Shown piece after piece: positions 8,012 to 15,745 of a stretch of DNA of 36,252 nucleotides. The translations under genes and the position numbers were made by a program. The notes beneath the pieces are model-generated. The model had not been told where the DNA came from. It was given only the letters and a program-made list of their open reading frames with translations, and made no database searches. Source of the stretch: an archaeon. GTDB taxonomy: Archaea; Asgardarchaeota; Heimdallarchaeia; Hodarchaeales; S146-22. The stretch lies in NCBI GenBank assembly GCA_024276395.1, contig JAJRXH010000754.1, positions 1 through 36,252 on the forward strand, written 5' to 3'. How positions within the stretch are numbered: position 1 is the stretch's first letter; every line of letters starts with the position of its first letter.

Positions 8012-8662
8012 TTAATAGAAAAAGGCTCTCAACTCTGGATCTTGTTGCAATAATTCACAAACTTGAAGGCCCAGGGCAGTAAGCTGCCACCCACCACTCT
8101 CACTCCGTTCGACGAGACCTATTTCTAGCAGAGAGGTACTATACTTTCCTGACTTGATGTGGCTCCGAATGGTATCCAGCCCCACTCCTAAAATCTTGCT
8201 AAGTTTCTTGTATCCGACAGAGTCCTTGTATAATTCAATTAGAATCCGTTTTTTTGTTCTTCCCATCCGCTTTACAATCTCTTCGGGAGTCTTTGGGATG
8301 TTCCTATTTCTTGATGGCACCCCATCAGAATTCACATTCCTTGAAGATACCATGGTTCCTCGGCCATCATTCGGCTCCATCCGACCATTTCGAACTCGTG
8401 ACGATGAGGAAGAAGAGACATGATGATGTTCCTTTCGTCTTTTTCGATCGCGATGTCGTCTCGCTGGAACTCCGTTAGAAGATCGGGAAGATCGAAATGA
8501 AGACGAAAAACGACGACGAGGCTTCTCGTTCCCAAAAGAGAGTACATCACGCGATGTCGTCCATCCACGCCGACTTTTTCCAGAATTACGAGATTGTTTC
8601 TTCCCACGAAAATTTTGGTTTTGAGACGTTTTTTCTCCTTTTTCCTTATCATCTTCAGACAT
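8012..8662 (-). CDS. SR-rich disordered protein with C-terminal winged helix
   Basis: A 216-residue protein in two parts. Residues 1-125 are low complexity and very basic, full of RS/SR dipeptides and His/Ser/Arg runs (RSSRSSNGVPARRHRDRKRR, HHHVSSSSSSRVRNGR), as in nucleic-acid-binding disordered regions. Residues ~125-216 are a winged-helix domain: RTKKRILIELYKDSVGYKKL, GVGLDTIRSHIKSGKY (recognition helix), LLEIGLVERSESGGWQLTALG (wing). An AGGAG-like site (GGAGCTA) sits just before the ATG. It lies downstream of eL42 on the same strand but beyond a strong hairpin plus T-run, so it probably has its own promoter. A transcription or RNA-associated regulator is the likely role; the target is unknown. 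Confidence 0.65.
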   Translation of the reverse strand: MSEDDKEKGEKTSQNQNFRGKKQSRNSGKSRRGWTTSRDVLSFGNEKPRRRFSSSFRSSRSSNGVPARRHRDRKRRKEHHHVSSSSSSRVRNGRMEPNDGRGTMVSSRNVNSDGVPSRNRNIPKTPEEIVKRMGRTKKRILIELYKDSVGYKKLSKILGVGLDTIRSHIKSGKYSTSLLEIGLVERSESGGWQLTALGLQVCELLQQDPELRAFFY

Positions 8663-8700
8663 TAGCTCCGCACCCTACAAAAAGATCGTGACCATACGAG

Positions 8701-8760
8701 AAAAATAAAATAAAAAATAAAACAAAAAAAAGGACTTCCTACACTCCTTGAGGCAAGTCC
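8701..8760 (-). terminator. Terminator of the eL42 gene
   Basis: On the minus strand GGACTTGCC (8760-8752) pairs with GGAAGTCC (8739-8732), one bulged base, then a run of eight T and a long T-rich tail to 8701. It starts about 30 bases after the eL42 stop codon. The hairpin plus T-run form is like a bacterial intrinsic terminator; in archaea the T-run alone suffices. Confidence 0.7.
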
Positions 8761-8792
8761 CCCTCATAGTAATTAATGTTTATTCCAACTAT

Positions 8793-9092
8793 CTAACGAA
8801 TTAACTCAACTCGCTTGGCTCTGGGGCGGCTTCGTGCCCATTGTTTACCACAAGTCTCACACTTTAACCGTAGATCAACTCGTTTTGTAGTTTTTGAAGT
8901 TCGACTCCGCTGGCTGATGGGACGTTTTGAATACCGACCCTTGTTTCCATATCCCTTCGTATGTCGTTTCTTCCGTCGTTGACCCTTGCTCCTACCGCCA
9001 CCCCGTTGCCGTGTTTTTTCAATGGAAACTTTATGCGTAGTATGTGATCGACATTTACGGCAATATGTCCTCATTTTTGCTGGAATCTTCAT
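8793..9092 (-). CDS. rpl44e: Large ribosomal subunit protein eL42 (L44e)
   Basis: A 99-residue ribosomal protein of the 50S E-site region. It begins MKIPAKMRTYCRKCRSHTTH with the first zinc pair Cys11/Cys14 and ends with CETCGKQWARSRPRAKRVEL with the second pair Cys78/Cys81. The middle is the highly basic GGGRSKGQRRKKRHTKGYGN segment found in archaeal and eukaryotic eL42. The reading frame extends 14 codons upstream, but homologues start at this Met. In many archaea eS27 follows eL42 directly; here it does not, and an unrelated SR-rich gene lies beyond a terminator. Confidence 0.95.
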   Translation of the reverse strand: MKIPAKMRTYCRKCRSHTTHKVSIEKTRQRGGGRSKGQRRKKRHTKGYGNKGRYSKRPISQRSRTSKTTKRVDLRLKCETCGKQWARSRPRAKRVELIR

Positions 9093-9232
9093 GCAACACA
9101 CTTCCCCACATCGTGCTTCTTCTAGCGGTCTCAACTAAAAAGATTATCTTCGACATCCATCCAACCACCACTTTTAAAATATGTTGTGCTTCAAGAATTT
9201 TTTTAAAACAGGTAACCATCTCATCACCTGAA
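9093..9232. promoter_or_regulatory. Divergent promoter region, eL42 / JAMM gene
   Basis: These 140 bp separate two divergent starts. ACTTTTAAAATATG near 9170-9183 is nearly symmetric and could serve as a TATA element on either strand; a second run TTTTTTTAAAAC lies near 9200. No transcription start can be fixed from sequence alone. Confidence 0.35.
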
Positions 9233-10255
9233 ATGAACGGCATCATCCACATGAAGGCGAATGCTTACAAGAAATTCCTAGAATTCGCCATGAAACACGC
9301 ACATCCAAAATTGCCACGCTCCCAATGGCAAGAAGTCCTAGGAGTGCTAGTAGGTAGATTTACGGAAGACCATATTGTCATCATTACTGACGTCATCCCT
9401 CTTGCTGTAGGGTCTGGATATCACGTTGAAGTTCACGACTACACGAAAATCTTCTCCGTTCTTCCACCAGAACGAATGGAAAGAGGAGAATTCATCGTTG
9501 GATGGATTCACACGCATCCCGGCCTGGGGTTATTCCTCTCAAGCACCGACGTCCACACGCAATCTCTATATCAAAAACTCGACTCACGAAGCGTTGCCAT
9601 CGTGTGCGATCCCACGAAAATCTCACCTTCATATCCAGGAATGAAAGCCTTTAGGATAAAAACTGTAAACAACTTGATGACCTCTTCATTACAAGAAATA
9701 CCCCTCATCATCACGGAAATGGAAGAAAAAGATTTCACTACCATTCACCAACATATCGCTGACCAGCTGCTAAGAAAGAAAATGATCCCAATCATCACGA
9801 CACTTCCACCACGTGAAGCAACAAGAAGGCTGTACTTGTCTCCAGATGAACTCTTGAGAACCGTGGTCATCCATAACTGGGGTGAAGAAAGCACGATTAC
9901 TCTTCAATGGATTTGTCCACATCCCAAAAAGGACCTAGAAATCAACGTGAAATTGACTCCCAACGATTCAATGCCACTTTCTTTTCCAGAAAAAGATATC
10001 AACTCCCAACATTCGATCGATCTTGGTGCCACCCCTACTGATTTTGCTACCTCCGTTAAGGAAGATTTCTTGACGAGTTTCACGGAAATACACTTGAAAG
10101 TGCAAACTCCTCCACCCAATGAATGGCCGCCAAGATTATTGCTTCCAGTCATCCCGCTAGCAACCTGGACACTGCCTAATGAAATGATCAAGAATTTGCA
10201 AATCATCATCACCAAGGGAAGCTGCTTCACCTATCCCCCCCTTTTGGTCACATGA
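9233..10255 (+). CDS. Rpn11/CSN5-like JAMM metalloprotease
   Basis: Residues ~1-160 are an MPN+ domain with an intact JAMM motif: Glu34 in EVLGVLVGR, then HTHPGLGLFLSSTDVHTQ with His93, His95, Ser103 and Asp106. The spacing HxHx7Sx2D and the neighbouring residues resemble Rpn11 and CSN5 (HSHPG...S..D..TQ) more than bacterial RadC-type proteins. Zn-dependent removal of ubiquitin-like tags is the expected activity, consistent with ubiquitin systems known in Asgard archaea. Residues ~165-341 form a tail I cannot assign, with no membrane segment. The frame is open from 9044, but the first ~63 codons have no family likeness, so ATG 9233 is preferred (9251 is possible). No ubiquitin, E1 or E2 gene is visible nearby. 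Confidence 0.82.
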   Translation: MNGIIHMKANAYKKFLEFAMKHAHPKLPRSQWQEVLGVLVGRFTEDHIVIITDVIPLAVGSGYHVEVHDYTKIFSVLPPERMERGEFIVGWIHTHPGLGLFLSSTDVHTQSLYQKLDSRSVAIVCDPTKISPSYPGMKAFRIKTVNNLMTSSLQEIPLIITEMEEKDFTTIHQHIADQLLRKKMIPIITTLPPREATRRLYLSPDELLRTVVIHNWGEESTITLQWICPHPKKDLEINVKLTPNDSMPLSFPEKDINSQHSIDLGATPTDFATSVKEDFLTSFTEIHLKVQTPPPNEWPPRLLLPVIPLATWTLPNEMIKNLQIIITKGSCFTYPPLLVT

Positions 10256-10353
10256 ACCCATCGCAATTACAACAAAATAACCAAAACACGATGATGAATG
10301 AGTGGGAAAAAGGAGAACTCACGATCGTCGAACATCACGAACTTCCAAGTTAA
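10252..10353 (+). CDS. Possible 33-residue micro-ORF coupled to the JAMM gene
   Basis: An ATG overlaps the JAMM stop (ATGA, 10252-10255) and opens a 33-codon frame ending in TAA at 10353. It encodes a polar peptide with MMNEWEKGELTIVEHHE near its end. The 4-nt overlap favours translation by coupling, but no family is recognisable and the length alone gives no support. It could be a chance frame. Confidence 0.25.
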   Translation: MNPSQLQQNNQNTMMNEWEKGELTIVEHHELPS

Positions 10354-10481
10354 CTGGAATAAAAATGAATGAATCAACAACGATCCTTCGTTCTTTATCT
10401 AAAACATAATGATTCAAAAGGGATAAGAAAATCGTGCTCATGATACCCGTGCTCACGTTCGCACGACAAATAACTGGGGAA

Positions 10482-10524
10482 AAGAAGGGGAGAGAAAAAT
10501 TCTCTTTCTCTCATCTTCCCTTCT
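10482..10524 (-). terminator. Long hairpin at the end of the eS26 gene
   Basis: AGAAGGG (10482-10488) pairs with CCCTTCT (10518-10524), and inside it GAGAGAAA (10489-10496) pairs perfectly with TTTCTCTC (10505-10512), leaving a 5-nt bulge on one side. The hairpin overlaps the eS26 stop codon and is followed on the minus strand by CTTTTCCCC. A terminator or 3'-end stabiliser for rps26e is likely. Confidence 0.55.
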
Positions 10525-10798
10525 AATAATGCTTTCTTTCATCTTTTGAGCGAATGTGAACCACTCCTCGATGAACTGCACAATTCACGCAATAATATAC
10601 GATCTCTGGAATTCGGGGAACATAAACCTTTTGCCTTCTTAATTCACGGCCAATCTGATAATCAACGAGCGTTTTGTATCGGGTTCTTCTTTTCGCCTTT
10701 CCGCGTGGTACCCGTTTCCCGCACATTGAACAGGCCACGTATTCGTCTCGTCCTTTAGATCCTTTGGATCTTCCTCCAGATTTTCTTTTCTTTGGCAT
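10523..10798 (-). CDS. rps26e: Small ribosomal subunit protein eS26
   Basis: A 91-residue protein of the eS26 family, a 30S platform protein near the mRNA exit. It opens MPKKRKSGGRSKGSKGRDEY, has zinc pair one at Cys23/Cys26 (ACSMCGKRVPRGKA) and pair two at Cys70/Cys73 (YYCVNCAVHRGVV), and the middle segment EIVYYC matches the archaeal and eukaryotic pattern. A GGAG site lies upstream of the ATG. eS26 occurs in eukaryotes, Asgard, TACK and some other archaea but not bacteria, which supports the taxonomic reading. The gene appears monocistronic. Confidence 0.93.
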   Translation of the reverse strand: MPKKRKSGGRSKGSKGRDEYVACSMCGKRVPRGKAKRRTRYKTLVDYQIGRELRRQKVYVPRIPEIVYYCVNCAVHRGVVHIRSKDERKHY

Positions 10799-11476
10799 TT
10801 CACTTTTCTCCGTTCACGGTTGTCAACATTTCTTTCTTCGTGGTTGTTTTGCTCATGTCCACAACCATTTCCATCATTTATCAAAGTTTCCTCTCAAGAA
10901 GATCTTCACGCAACATTGGTAACAGGCAAACACATCAACCGGAATGAAGCCTAAAAAGCTGCACACCAGCTTCGAAGGGAAAAACAACTCCCGATTGCAC
11001 TCTCGACTAAATTGAGGCACGTGAATGAACCCTCTTGCACGCGCAGCACGCCACTCGCATAAGGAACCACATCCAACGACCCAGTTTTCCAAACTCTGTT
11101 ATTTAAGAAACACGCCCAAGTTTTTACTAATGCTCACCCACGTGAGGAAGCATGCCGATTAATCGTGAAAAAAGGAAGCAGATCTGTTGCTTTTTGTTGG
11201 CAGGAGCTCCGAACAAGGCGACGATGTTCCCCTTTAATCCGTTTTTCATCGGCACATTTTGAGAAATAACGAACCTTGAAAATGAGGGTTCAATGGTGTC
11301 CAACTTTTTCGCAAAGCCTTAGGATCCGTGTTTCTTCACATCGAGAGAGATTCTAACACCCCTTGGAACCATTCGGCACGTCTACATCAATCTGAGGGGT
11401 CCCAATCGCTTCTCTCCAAGTGTCATCGCGTTCCAATGAAGATCCTCCCTATAATTCTAAGAAAAAGAGAAAATAA
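10799..11476. other. Spacer between eS26 and tRNA-Arg
   Basis: About 680 bp without a credible protein gene. The part from ~10920 to 11460 seems richer in G+C than the other spacers and contains a small stem (GAACCT / AGGGTTC near 11272-11292). I looked for SRP RNA and RNase P RNA signatures and saw none. The eS26 promoter must lie in its left part. Confidence 0.4.
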
Positions 11477-11479
11477 TGG

Positions 11480-11579
11480 CGCGGCCGGTGGGATTCGAAC
11501 CCACGGCCTCCTGATCCGAAGTCAGGCGCACTCTCTGGTCTTTTTTTGGCGAAAGATATCCAGGCTGTGCTACGGCCGC
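11480..11579 (-). tRNA. tRNA-Arg(UCG) with a D-loop intron
   Basis: On the minus strand the acceptor arms GCGGCCG and CGGCCGC pair perfectly. The D stem is GCAC/GTGC, the anticodon stem CCTGA/TCAGG encloses loop CTTCGGA with anticodon TCG, and the T arm is GTGGG-TTCGAAT-CCCAC. Discriminator G73 is followed by an encoded CCA (11479-11477). The D loop is 25 nt too long; removing 11533-11557 restores a standard arm, GCAC-AGCCTGGATA-GTGC. The mature tRNA would be 75 nt before CCA. It reads CGA (and possibly other CGN) codons. Confidence 0.92.
11533..11557 (-). other. 25-nt non-canonical tRNA intron in the D loop
   Basis: Exon CTGG pairs with intron CCAG to give the 4-bp central helix; 3-nt bulges ATA and AGA follow it on each strand, and TCTTT/AAAGA forms the inner helix. 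This is the bulge-helix-bulge shape cut by archaeal splicing endonuclease. Cutting after the second bulge base on each side (AT|A and AG|A) gives exactly the expected D loop. The outer helix is interrupted by AGC, so the motif is slightly relaxed. Confidence 0.75.
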
Positions 11580-11730
11580 TATTTTATTTCTTTACAATTG
11601 AGCATGTAACCATTGCTAGTAATTCAATAAAAGGATTTATGTTGTTCTCCGTCGATGCAAAGTATATTAAAAAGCCACATATATTAACTAAATAGAACAG
11701 AGGCATCCCCGACAAACGGAGCGCACGTCC

Positions 11731-12531
11731 ATGACAGATGAATTTCCGTATAAAATAGAGACCACGAAAAAATTCGGACAAATTTTACCAGATGACTTGA
11801 TCAGAAATCAAGTTGACGTGAAACACGTGACGAACCAAGCCAGAACCATCGTGTTGACCCAAGGGCTTGGAAAGGCTCCATTGAAGAGACGACATGATGC
11901 TCTTGCCTTTCACTTCCTTGATAAAGCACGAGTGGTTCTGATGCTCGTGGAAACACAAGACCACAAGGAAACAGCGATGAAGACGCTTGAATTTCTTCAG
12001 AAATATCTTGAAATCAATGAAGATCATCAATTACCGAGGAACTTGCCGCAATGGGAAGAACTCATCACGAATCTCTTTTTAAGAATGAATGAACATTTTT
12101 TTACAGATTCATTATTTTTAAACGCTAAACTCTCATTAGTTTTGGGTTATCTGAAAAGAAATGACTTTTACTGGACATCTATAGGAAAAAATCACATCTT
12201 TCACTTTGATTTAACTCGAAAAACCATTGATCCTTTTAGTGCTCGGATCAATTATCCCAGAGCACAGTTTTTACCAGCGGACATCAATGCTGAAAAAATG
12301 AAAGCACGAATGGAATCAGGTCATCTTACCGTCATTTCTAATCATTCGCTAATCATAGCTTCTGATGGCGTGATTTCGGCCAGAGGTGGCATTGAGGTCA
12401 TTCGATCACATGATCTGTTTCAGATCATCCGTCACAAGCGAACTGCACTCTCATCAGCCCACGAAATCGTAAAAAAAATGAAAGAGATTGGTTCCAGAGA
12501 AAATTTTGCGTTCATAACCATCAAAACATGA
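11731..12531 (+). CDS. Degenerate PP2C-like phosphatase-fold protein
   Basis: A 266-residue soluble protein. The second half has the PP2C (PPM) pattern: ...LVLGYLKRNDFYWTSIGKNHIFHFD in place of the ANVGDSR strand, SLIIASDGVISARGG matching the LILASDG motif, and GSRENFAFITIKT matching the final GSxDNxTVIVV strand. Metal ligands of active PP2C enzymes are partly lost: the early DG motif reads LVETQDH, GDSR reads GKNH, and the last Asp is Glu. The SDG Asp remains. It is therefore either a divergent phosphatase or an inactive sensor. A GGAG site precedes the ATG. It stands alone, convergent with the rhodanese gene. Confidence 0.6.
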   Translation: MTDEFPYKIETTKKFGQILPDDLIRNQVDVKHVTNQARTIVLTQGLGKAPLKRRHDALAFHFLDKARVVLMLVETQDHKETAMKTLEFLQKYLEINEDHQLPRNLPQWEELITNLFLRMNEHFFTDSLFLNAKLSLVLGYLKRNDFYWTSIGKNHIFHFDLTRKTIDPFSARINYPRAQFLPADINAEKMKARMESGHLTVISNHSLIIASDGVISARGGIEVIRSHDLFQIIRHKRTALSSAHEIVKKMKEIGSRENFAFITIKT

Positions 12532-12622
12532 AGGAACGAACTGACCGACATGGAAAAAGCATAGAAATTTATCCGTGGCTTTTCTTATCTTCCTTTCGTC
12601 TCGAAGTCGTGAGTACCTTCCG

Positions 12623-12976
12623 CTAATAACGAGGGATGGAAGGATCAACCTCACGTGAATAGGCGTCAATACCTCCTACAAGATTTTTCACTTGATCAAA
12701 GCCCATCGATTTCAAGTAAGCCACGGCTTGAGCCGATCGCCTTCCATGATGACAATAAACAATGATGAGTTGATTTTTGTTTAAGGCATTTAGGTGTCGT
12801 GGAAGGACTGGCAATGGAATCAACTTGGAACTAGGAATGCGACAGATGCGGTATTCGTGAGGATTTCTCACATCAATGAGTTGCAATTCTTCGCCATTAT
12901 TTAACAATTCTGCCAATTCTGAGGGAGTAATTTCGTCATCTCGTGGAGTTTTTTTCATCATTCTAAAAAATTTCAT
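12623..12976 (-). CDS. Single-domain rhodanese-like sulfurtransferase
   Basis: A 117-residue rhodanese domain with the first motif LQLIDVRNPHEYRICRIP and the active loop YCHHGRRSAQAV, Cys75 being the persulfide-carrying residue. It ends with VGGIDAYSREVDPSIPRY, much like the C-terminal rhodanese domain of MoeB/Uba4-type E1 proteins (VxGGxxxW..vDp..p.Y). Sulfur transfer to ubiquitin-like carriers or tRNA thiolation is therefore plausible. Start: a GTG at 12988 is in frame, but GGTGAT lies just before ATG 12976, which fits better. Gene order is isolated; its end faces the PP2C-like gene. Confidence 0.85.
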   Translation of the reverse strand: MKFFRMMKKTPRDDEITPSELAELLNNGEELQLIDVRNPHEYRICRIPSSKLIPLPVLPRHLNALNKNQLIIVYCHHGRRSAQAVAYLKSMGFDQVKNLVGGIDAYSREVDPSIPRY

Positions 12977-13135
12977 TGCATCACCCACCCTAAATCATCA
13001 ATTGTCCAAGAATGCTATTGAATTCACCGTTTCGCGAAAGTACCAACAAACAGCACGTTAATCACGTGAGTGACTCACGAACTAAATCTCCTTTTTCTGA
13101 AAGAAAAAATGAAGGAAACTAGTACATTAAGACAT

Positions 13136-14119
13136 TTAATGATCATTAATCAACTTCACGTGGTACGTTTCCTTTTTTACTACCATTGGTTCTTCAGAAG
13201 TCGCCACGTAATAGTGAAGCGTGCTGGAATTAGAAACAGCAGCACACTGGCCTCGTGCATCCATTGTTAAGACTTGTAACACTCCACTAGTCTCTAGCAG
13301 AGATAATTCTTGAAGGCCTTTCCGTGCTGCATCTAACGGTGACATTCCCATCGAAAGATAAGCCACCACCAACCGTGCTAGTCCAAGGCGAATAGCCAGT
13401 TCACCAGTACCAACACAAGCAGCCGCACCATATCGACGATCACAGTAATTTCCAGCACCTATGACGGGACTATCGCCAGCTCTTCCCGGGAACTTGAGAG
13501 CGAGACCACTAGTGGAGACGCCGCTACATAGTTCACCCGAGGTATCGAGAGCAATGACATTAACCGTGCCATGATACTCTTCGGACAATTTCAGGTACCA
13601 ACCGCGATAATCAAAAGAAGCTAACTGTTCCTTGATGTATTTATCATATCGCCACGCCAATTGTTCTATTTCCTGAGGAACTTTCAGGCCATCTAGCATT
13701 TTCTTTCCTTTCATGATATTTTGATGATAAATCTTGACTTCTTCATCATACAATTGGTCAGTCGGAGAAAAACCAATCGCTTGGGCAAAGCGCTCTGCAC
13801 CTTCTCCCACCAAAAGGACGTGAGGTGTTAACTCCATCACCTTCCGAGCAATGGAAATGGGATGACGATAATGCTTGATGCCGGCAACGGCACCTGCGGC
13901 ACGTGTAGAGCCAATCATAATGGAGGCATCCAGCTCCACTTCACCAAGTAGGTTGGGGAAGCCATTGTATCCAACACTCCAATCTAAGGGATTGTCCTCC
14001 ACTTCCTTGATGACCGCTTCTACGGCATCAACGGCAGAACCACCTTCTTCTAAAATGTTCCTTCCAATTTCTAGGTATTTTCCCGCGTTCCTTGTCCCGC
14101 AGATTGCCCAGTGTTTCAC
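13136..14119 (-). CDS. Isoaspartyl peptidase / glycosylasparaginase-family Ntn-hydrolase
   Basis: A 327-residue Ntn-hydrolase of the plant-type asparaginase (Asparaginase_2) family. Features: NILEEGGSAVDAVEAVIKEV and ELDASIMIG near the N-terminus, then HGTVNVIALD with Thr185 as the expected autocatalytic nucleophile after cleavage of the Gly-Thr bond. Binding motifs downstream are KFPGRAGDSPVIGAGNY and CVGTGELAIR, both typical of the beta chain. Members degrade isoaspartyl dipeptides, asparagine or glycosyl-asparagine; the HGT sequence and length lean to the glycosylasparaginase branch. Start is GTG with a GGTGA site six bases upstream. All core residues are present, so it is probably active. 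Confidence 0.88.
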   Translation of the reverse strand: MKHWAICGTRNAGKYLEIGRNILEEGGSAVDAVEAVIKEVEDNPLDWSVGYNGFPNLLGEVELDASIMIGSTRAAGAVAGIKHYRHPISIARKVMELTPHVLLVGEGAERFAQAIGFSPTDQLYDEEVKIYHQNIMKGKKMLDGLKVPQEIEQLAWRYDKYIKEQLASFDYRGWYLKLSEEYHGTVNVIALDTSGELCSGVSTSGLALKFPGRAGDSPVIGAGNYCDRRYGAAACVGTGELAIRLGLARLVVAYLSMGMSPLDAARKGLQELSLLETSGVLQVLTMDARGQCAAVSNSSTLHYYVATSEEPMVVKKETYHVKLINDH

Positions 14120-14264
14120 TGCAGTTCACCACGATATTCCCATTCCAAGCTCCCTTCTCTCCTTTCCCTTAATAATTGTTCCTCTTTTGCCCTACTGCCC
14201 ATGCCGACACGTTAATAGGACACGCAATGATACCTTTACATGACGAAATGGGTGACACTGCTCG

Positions 14265-15125
14265 ATGAACGAATCGAATTTAATCATAGATGCCATTGGC
14301 CATGAAGTTCCACGTGATGAATATCAACGAGTGATTTCTCTCGTGCCAAGCATCACGGAAACACTTTTCGATTTCGGACTCGAAGAAAAGATCATCGGAG
14401 TTACCCGCTATTGCATCCATCCCTCCAAGGCTCAAGATCCGCCACGGGTGATCGTCGGGGGAAGTAAAAGTCCCAAAATCAATCTCATTAAGAAATTACA
14501 ACCTGATCTGGTAATCGTCAACAAGGAAGAGCAAAAATTAGAACATGTTCAACAATTACAACAATTTACTACCGTTTTCGTGACTTATCCGCGCACCGTG
14601 CAAGATTCTCTAACAATGCTCAATCAGCTTGCTCTTCTTCTAATGATTGAAGACGATCTCTCCGTGCAACGGATCATTTTTGAAACAGAAAAGATCATCA
14701 GGGAAGTCAAGACTTGGACAAGCACGATTGATGTCGCTGAAAAACCACGCGTGTTTTGTCCCATCTGGAAAAACCCTTGGATGACCATCAATCATGATAC
14801 TTACATTCACGACCTCATCGAAACAGCAGGCGGATGGAATGTCTTCCGCAATGAAAACGATCGTTATCCAGTCATTTCACTCCACAAGATCCGCCAACGA
14901 GAACCAGAAATGATTCTACTTCCAAGTGAACCCTATAACTTTACCCGAATGGAAGCTAACGAACTCTGCAACATCTTTCAACCAGAAAACGTGAAATCAA
15001 GTAAAATGGCATTCCATTTGGTTGATGGCAGCTACCTTAGCTGGTATGGATCACGGACAAGAAGAGGATTAATGATAATTCACGAGATCATCCGTCAACA
15101 CTACGAAAAAACAAGCAAGCGATGA
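14265..15125 (+). CDS. BtuF/TroA-like periplasmic-binding-fold protein without export signal
   Basis: A 286-residue class III substrate-binding fold: RVISLVPSITETLFDFGLEEKIIGVTRYC is the standard BtuF/FhuD opening, LQPDLVIVNKE is the second beta-alpha unit, and ETAGGWNVF with EPEMILLPSEPY mark the second lobe. Relatives bind corrinoids, haem or metal chelates for ABC importers. Here there is no signal peptide, lipobox or membrane segment, and no permease or ATPase gene is nearby. It may be a cytoplasmic cobalamin- or metal-handling protein. A GGTGA site precedes the ATG by about 8 bases. Confidence 0.8.
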   Translation: MNESNLIIDAIGHEVPRDEYQRVISLVPSITETLFDFGLEEKIIGVTRYCIHPSKAQDPPRVIVGGSKSPKINLIKKLQPDLVIVNKEEQKLEHVQQLQQFTTVFVTYPRTVQDSLTMLNQLALLLMIEDDLSVQRIIFETEKIIREVKTWTSTIDVAEKPRVFCPIWKNPWMTINHDTYIHDLIETAGGWNVFRNENDRYPVISLHKIRQREPEMILLPSEPYNFTRMEANELCNIFQPENVKSSKMAFHLVDGSYLSWYGSRTRRGLMIIHEIIRQHYEKTSKR

Positions 15126-15279
15126 ACAACAAGAAAAAAAATATGGAAAGTTGATGCTGATGTGAAAACTAAAAAATCGTTCAAGAGAAATGAGATGTTT
15201 CAAAAAGCATCGTAATCTGTAAATGAAGAAATAACTCGGAAAAACATAAGAACGGAAAAACTTGTTGAGTGGAAAACAC

Positions 15280-15714
15280 ATGAAACCCTTGAATGAAATG
15301 ACAGTCGAAGAAGACAAAACCGAAAGAACATTCACTTGGCATGCGCATCGCTTAAGCGGAATCATCATCATATTACTGTTAGGATTCCATACGATCTCCG
15401 TATTGACTGAAAGAGGCGCAACCATCGATTCCATTCAATCTCGAATAGGCAACGCGGATTATATAATCATTAATGTTCTCATGCTCCTCATTGTCCTCTT
15501 TCATGGACTTAATGGTGTCCGATTAATGGCTTACGAAGTCATTGATCGCATCTGGCCCACTAAAGACGGCATTACATCTCAAGAGACCACTATGAATCTC
15601 CGAAAAAAAAGAAAAATGAAACATCTCGTCACGTTGACACTGCTTCTCATCGGCACGCTTCTCACCCTTTATGGCACCAGTTTTCTCGTCCTATTAAAAA
15701 TGAAAGCAGCCTAA
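15280..15714 (+). CDS. SdhC-like succinate dehydrogenase / fumarate reductase membrane anchor
   Basis: A ~144-residue membrane protein with three predicted helices (about residues 27-45, 62-85 and 115-137). HAHRLSGIIIILLLGFH and LFHGLNGVRLMAYEVIDRI match the anchor subunits of succinate dehydrogenases, where the His of the HGLNG-type helix is a haem b ligand and the HR.SG motif lies near the quinone site. Start: TTG TTG at 15262 is open, but ATG 15280 is preferred. It pairs with the next gene. No flavoprotein (SdhA) or iron-sulfur (SdhB) gene is in the window, so the complex must be completed elsewhere. Confidence 0.72.
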   Translation: MKPLNEMTVEEDKTERTFTWHAHRLSGIIIILLLGFHTISVLTERGATIDSIQSRIGNADYIIINVLMLLIVLFHGLNGVRLMAYEVIDRIWPTKDGITSQETTMNLRKKRKMKHLVTLTLLLIGTLLTLYGTSFLVLLKMKAA

Positions 15715-15745
15715 CCACCACGAATTGATGGAGGAACTGATACAT

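Noticed and set aside
8154..8478. Plus-strand frames opposite the SR-rich gene
   Set aside because: They are antisense to a gene with a good ribosome binding site and a clear winged-helix domain.
9044..9232. 63-codon upstream extension of the JAMM protein
   Set aside because: It overlaps the start of the divergent eL42 gene and has no family likeness; the internal ATG fits the MPN domain start.
11328..11609. 93-codon plus-strand frame containing GIRTHGLLIRSQA
   Set aside because: This is the well-known false translation of the antisense strand of a tRNA gene; it covers tRNA-Arg.
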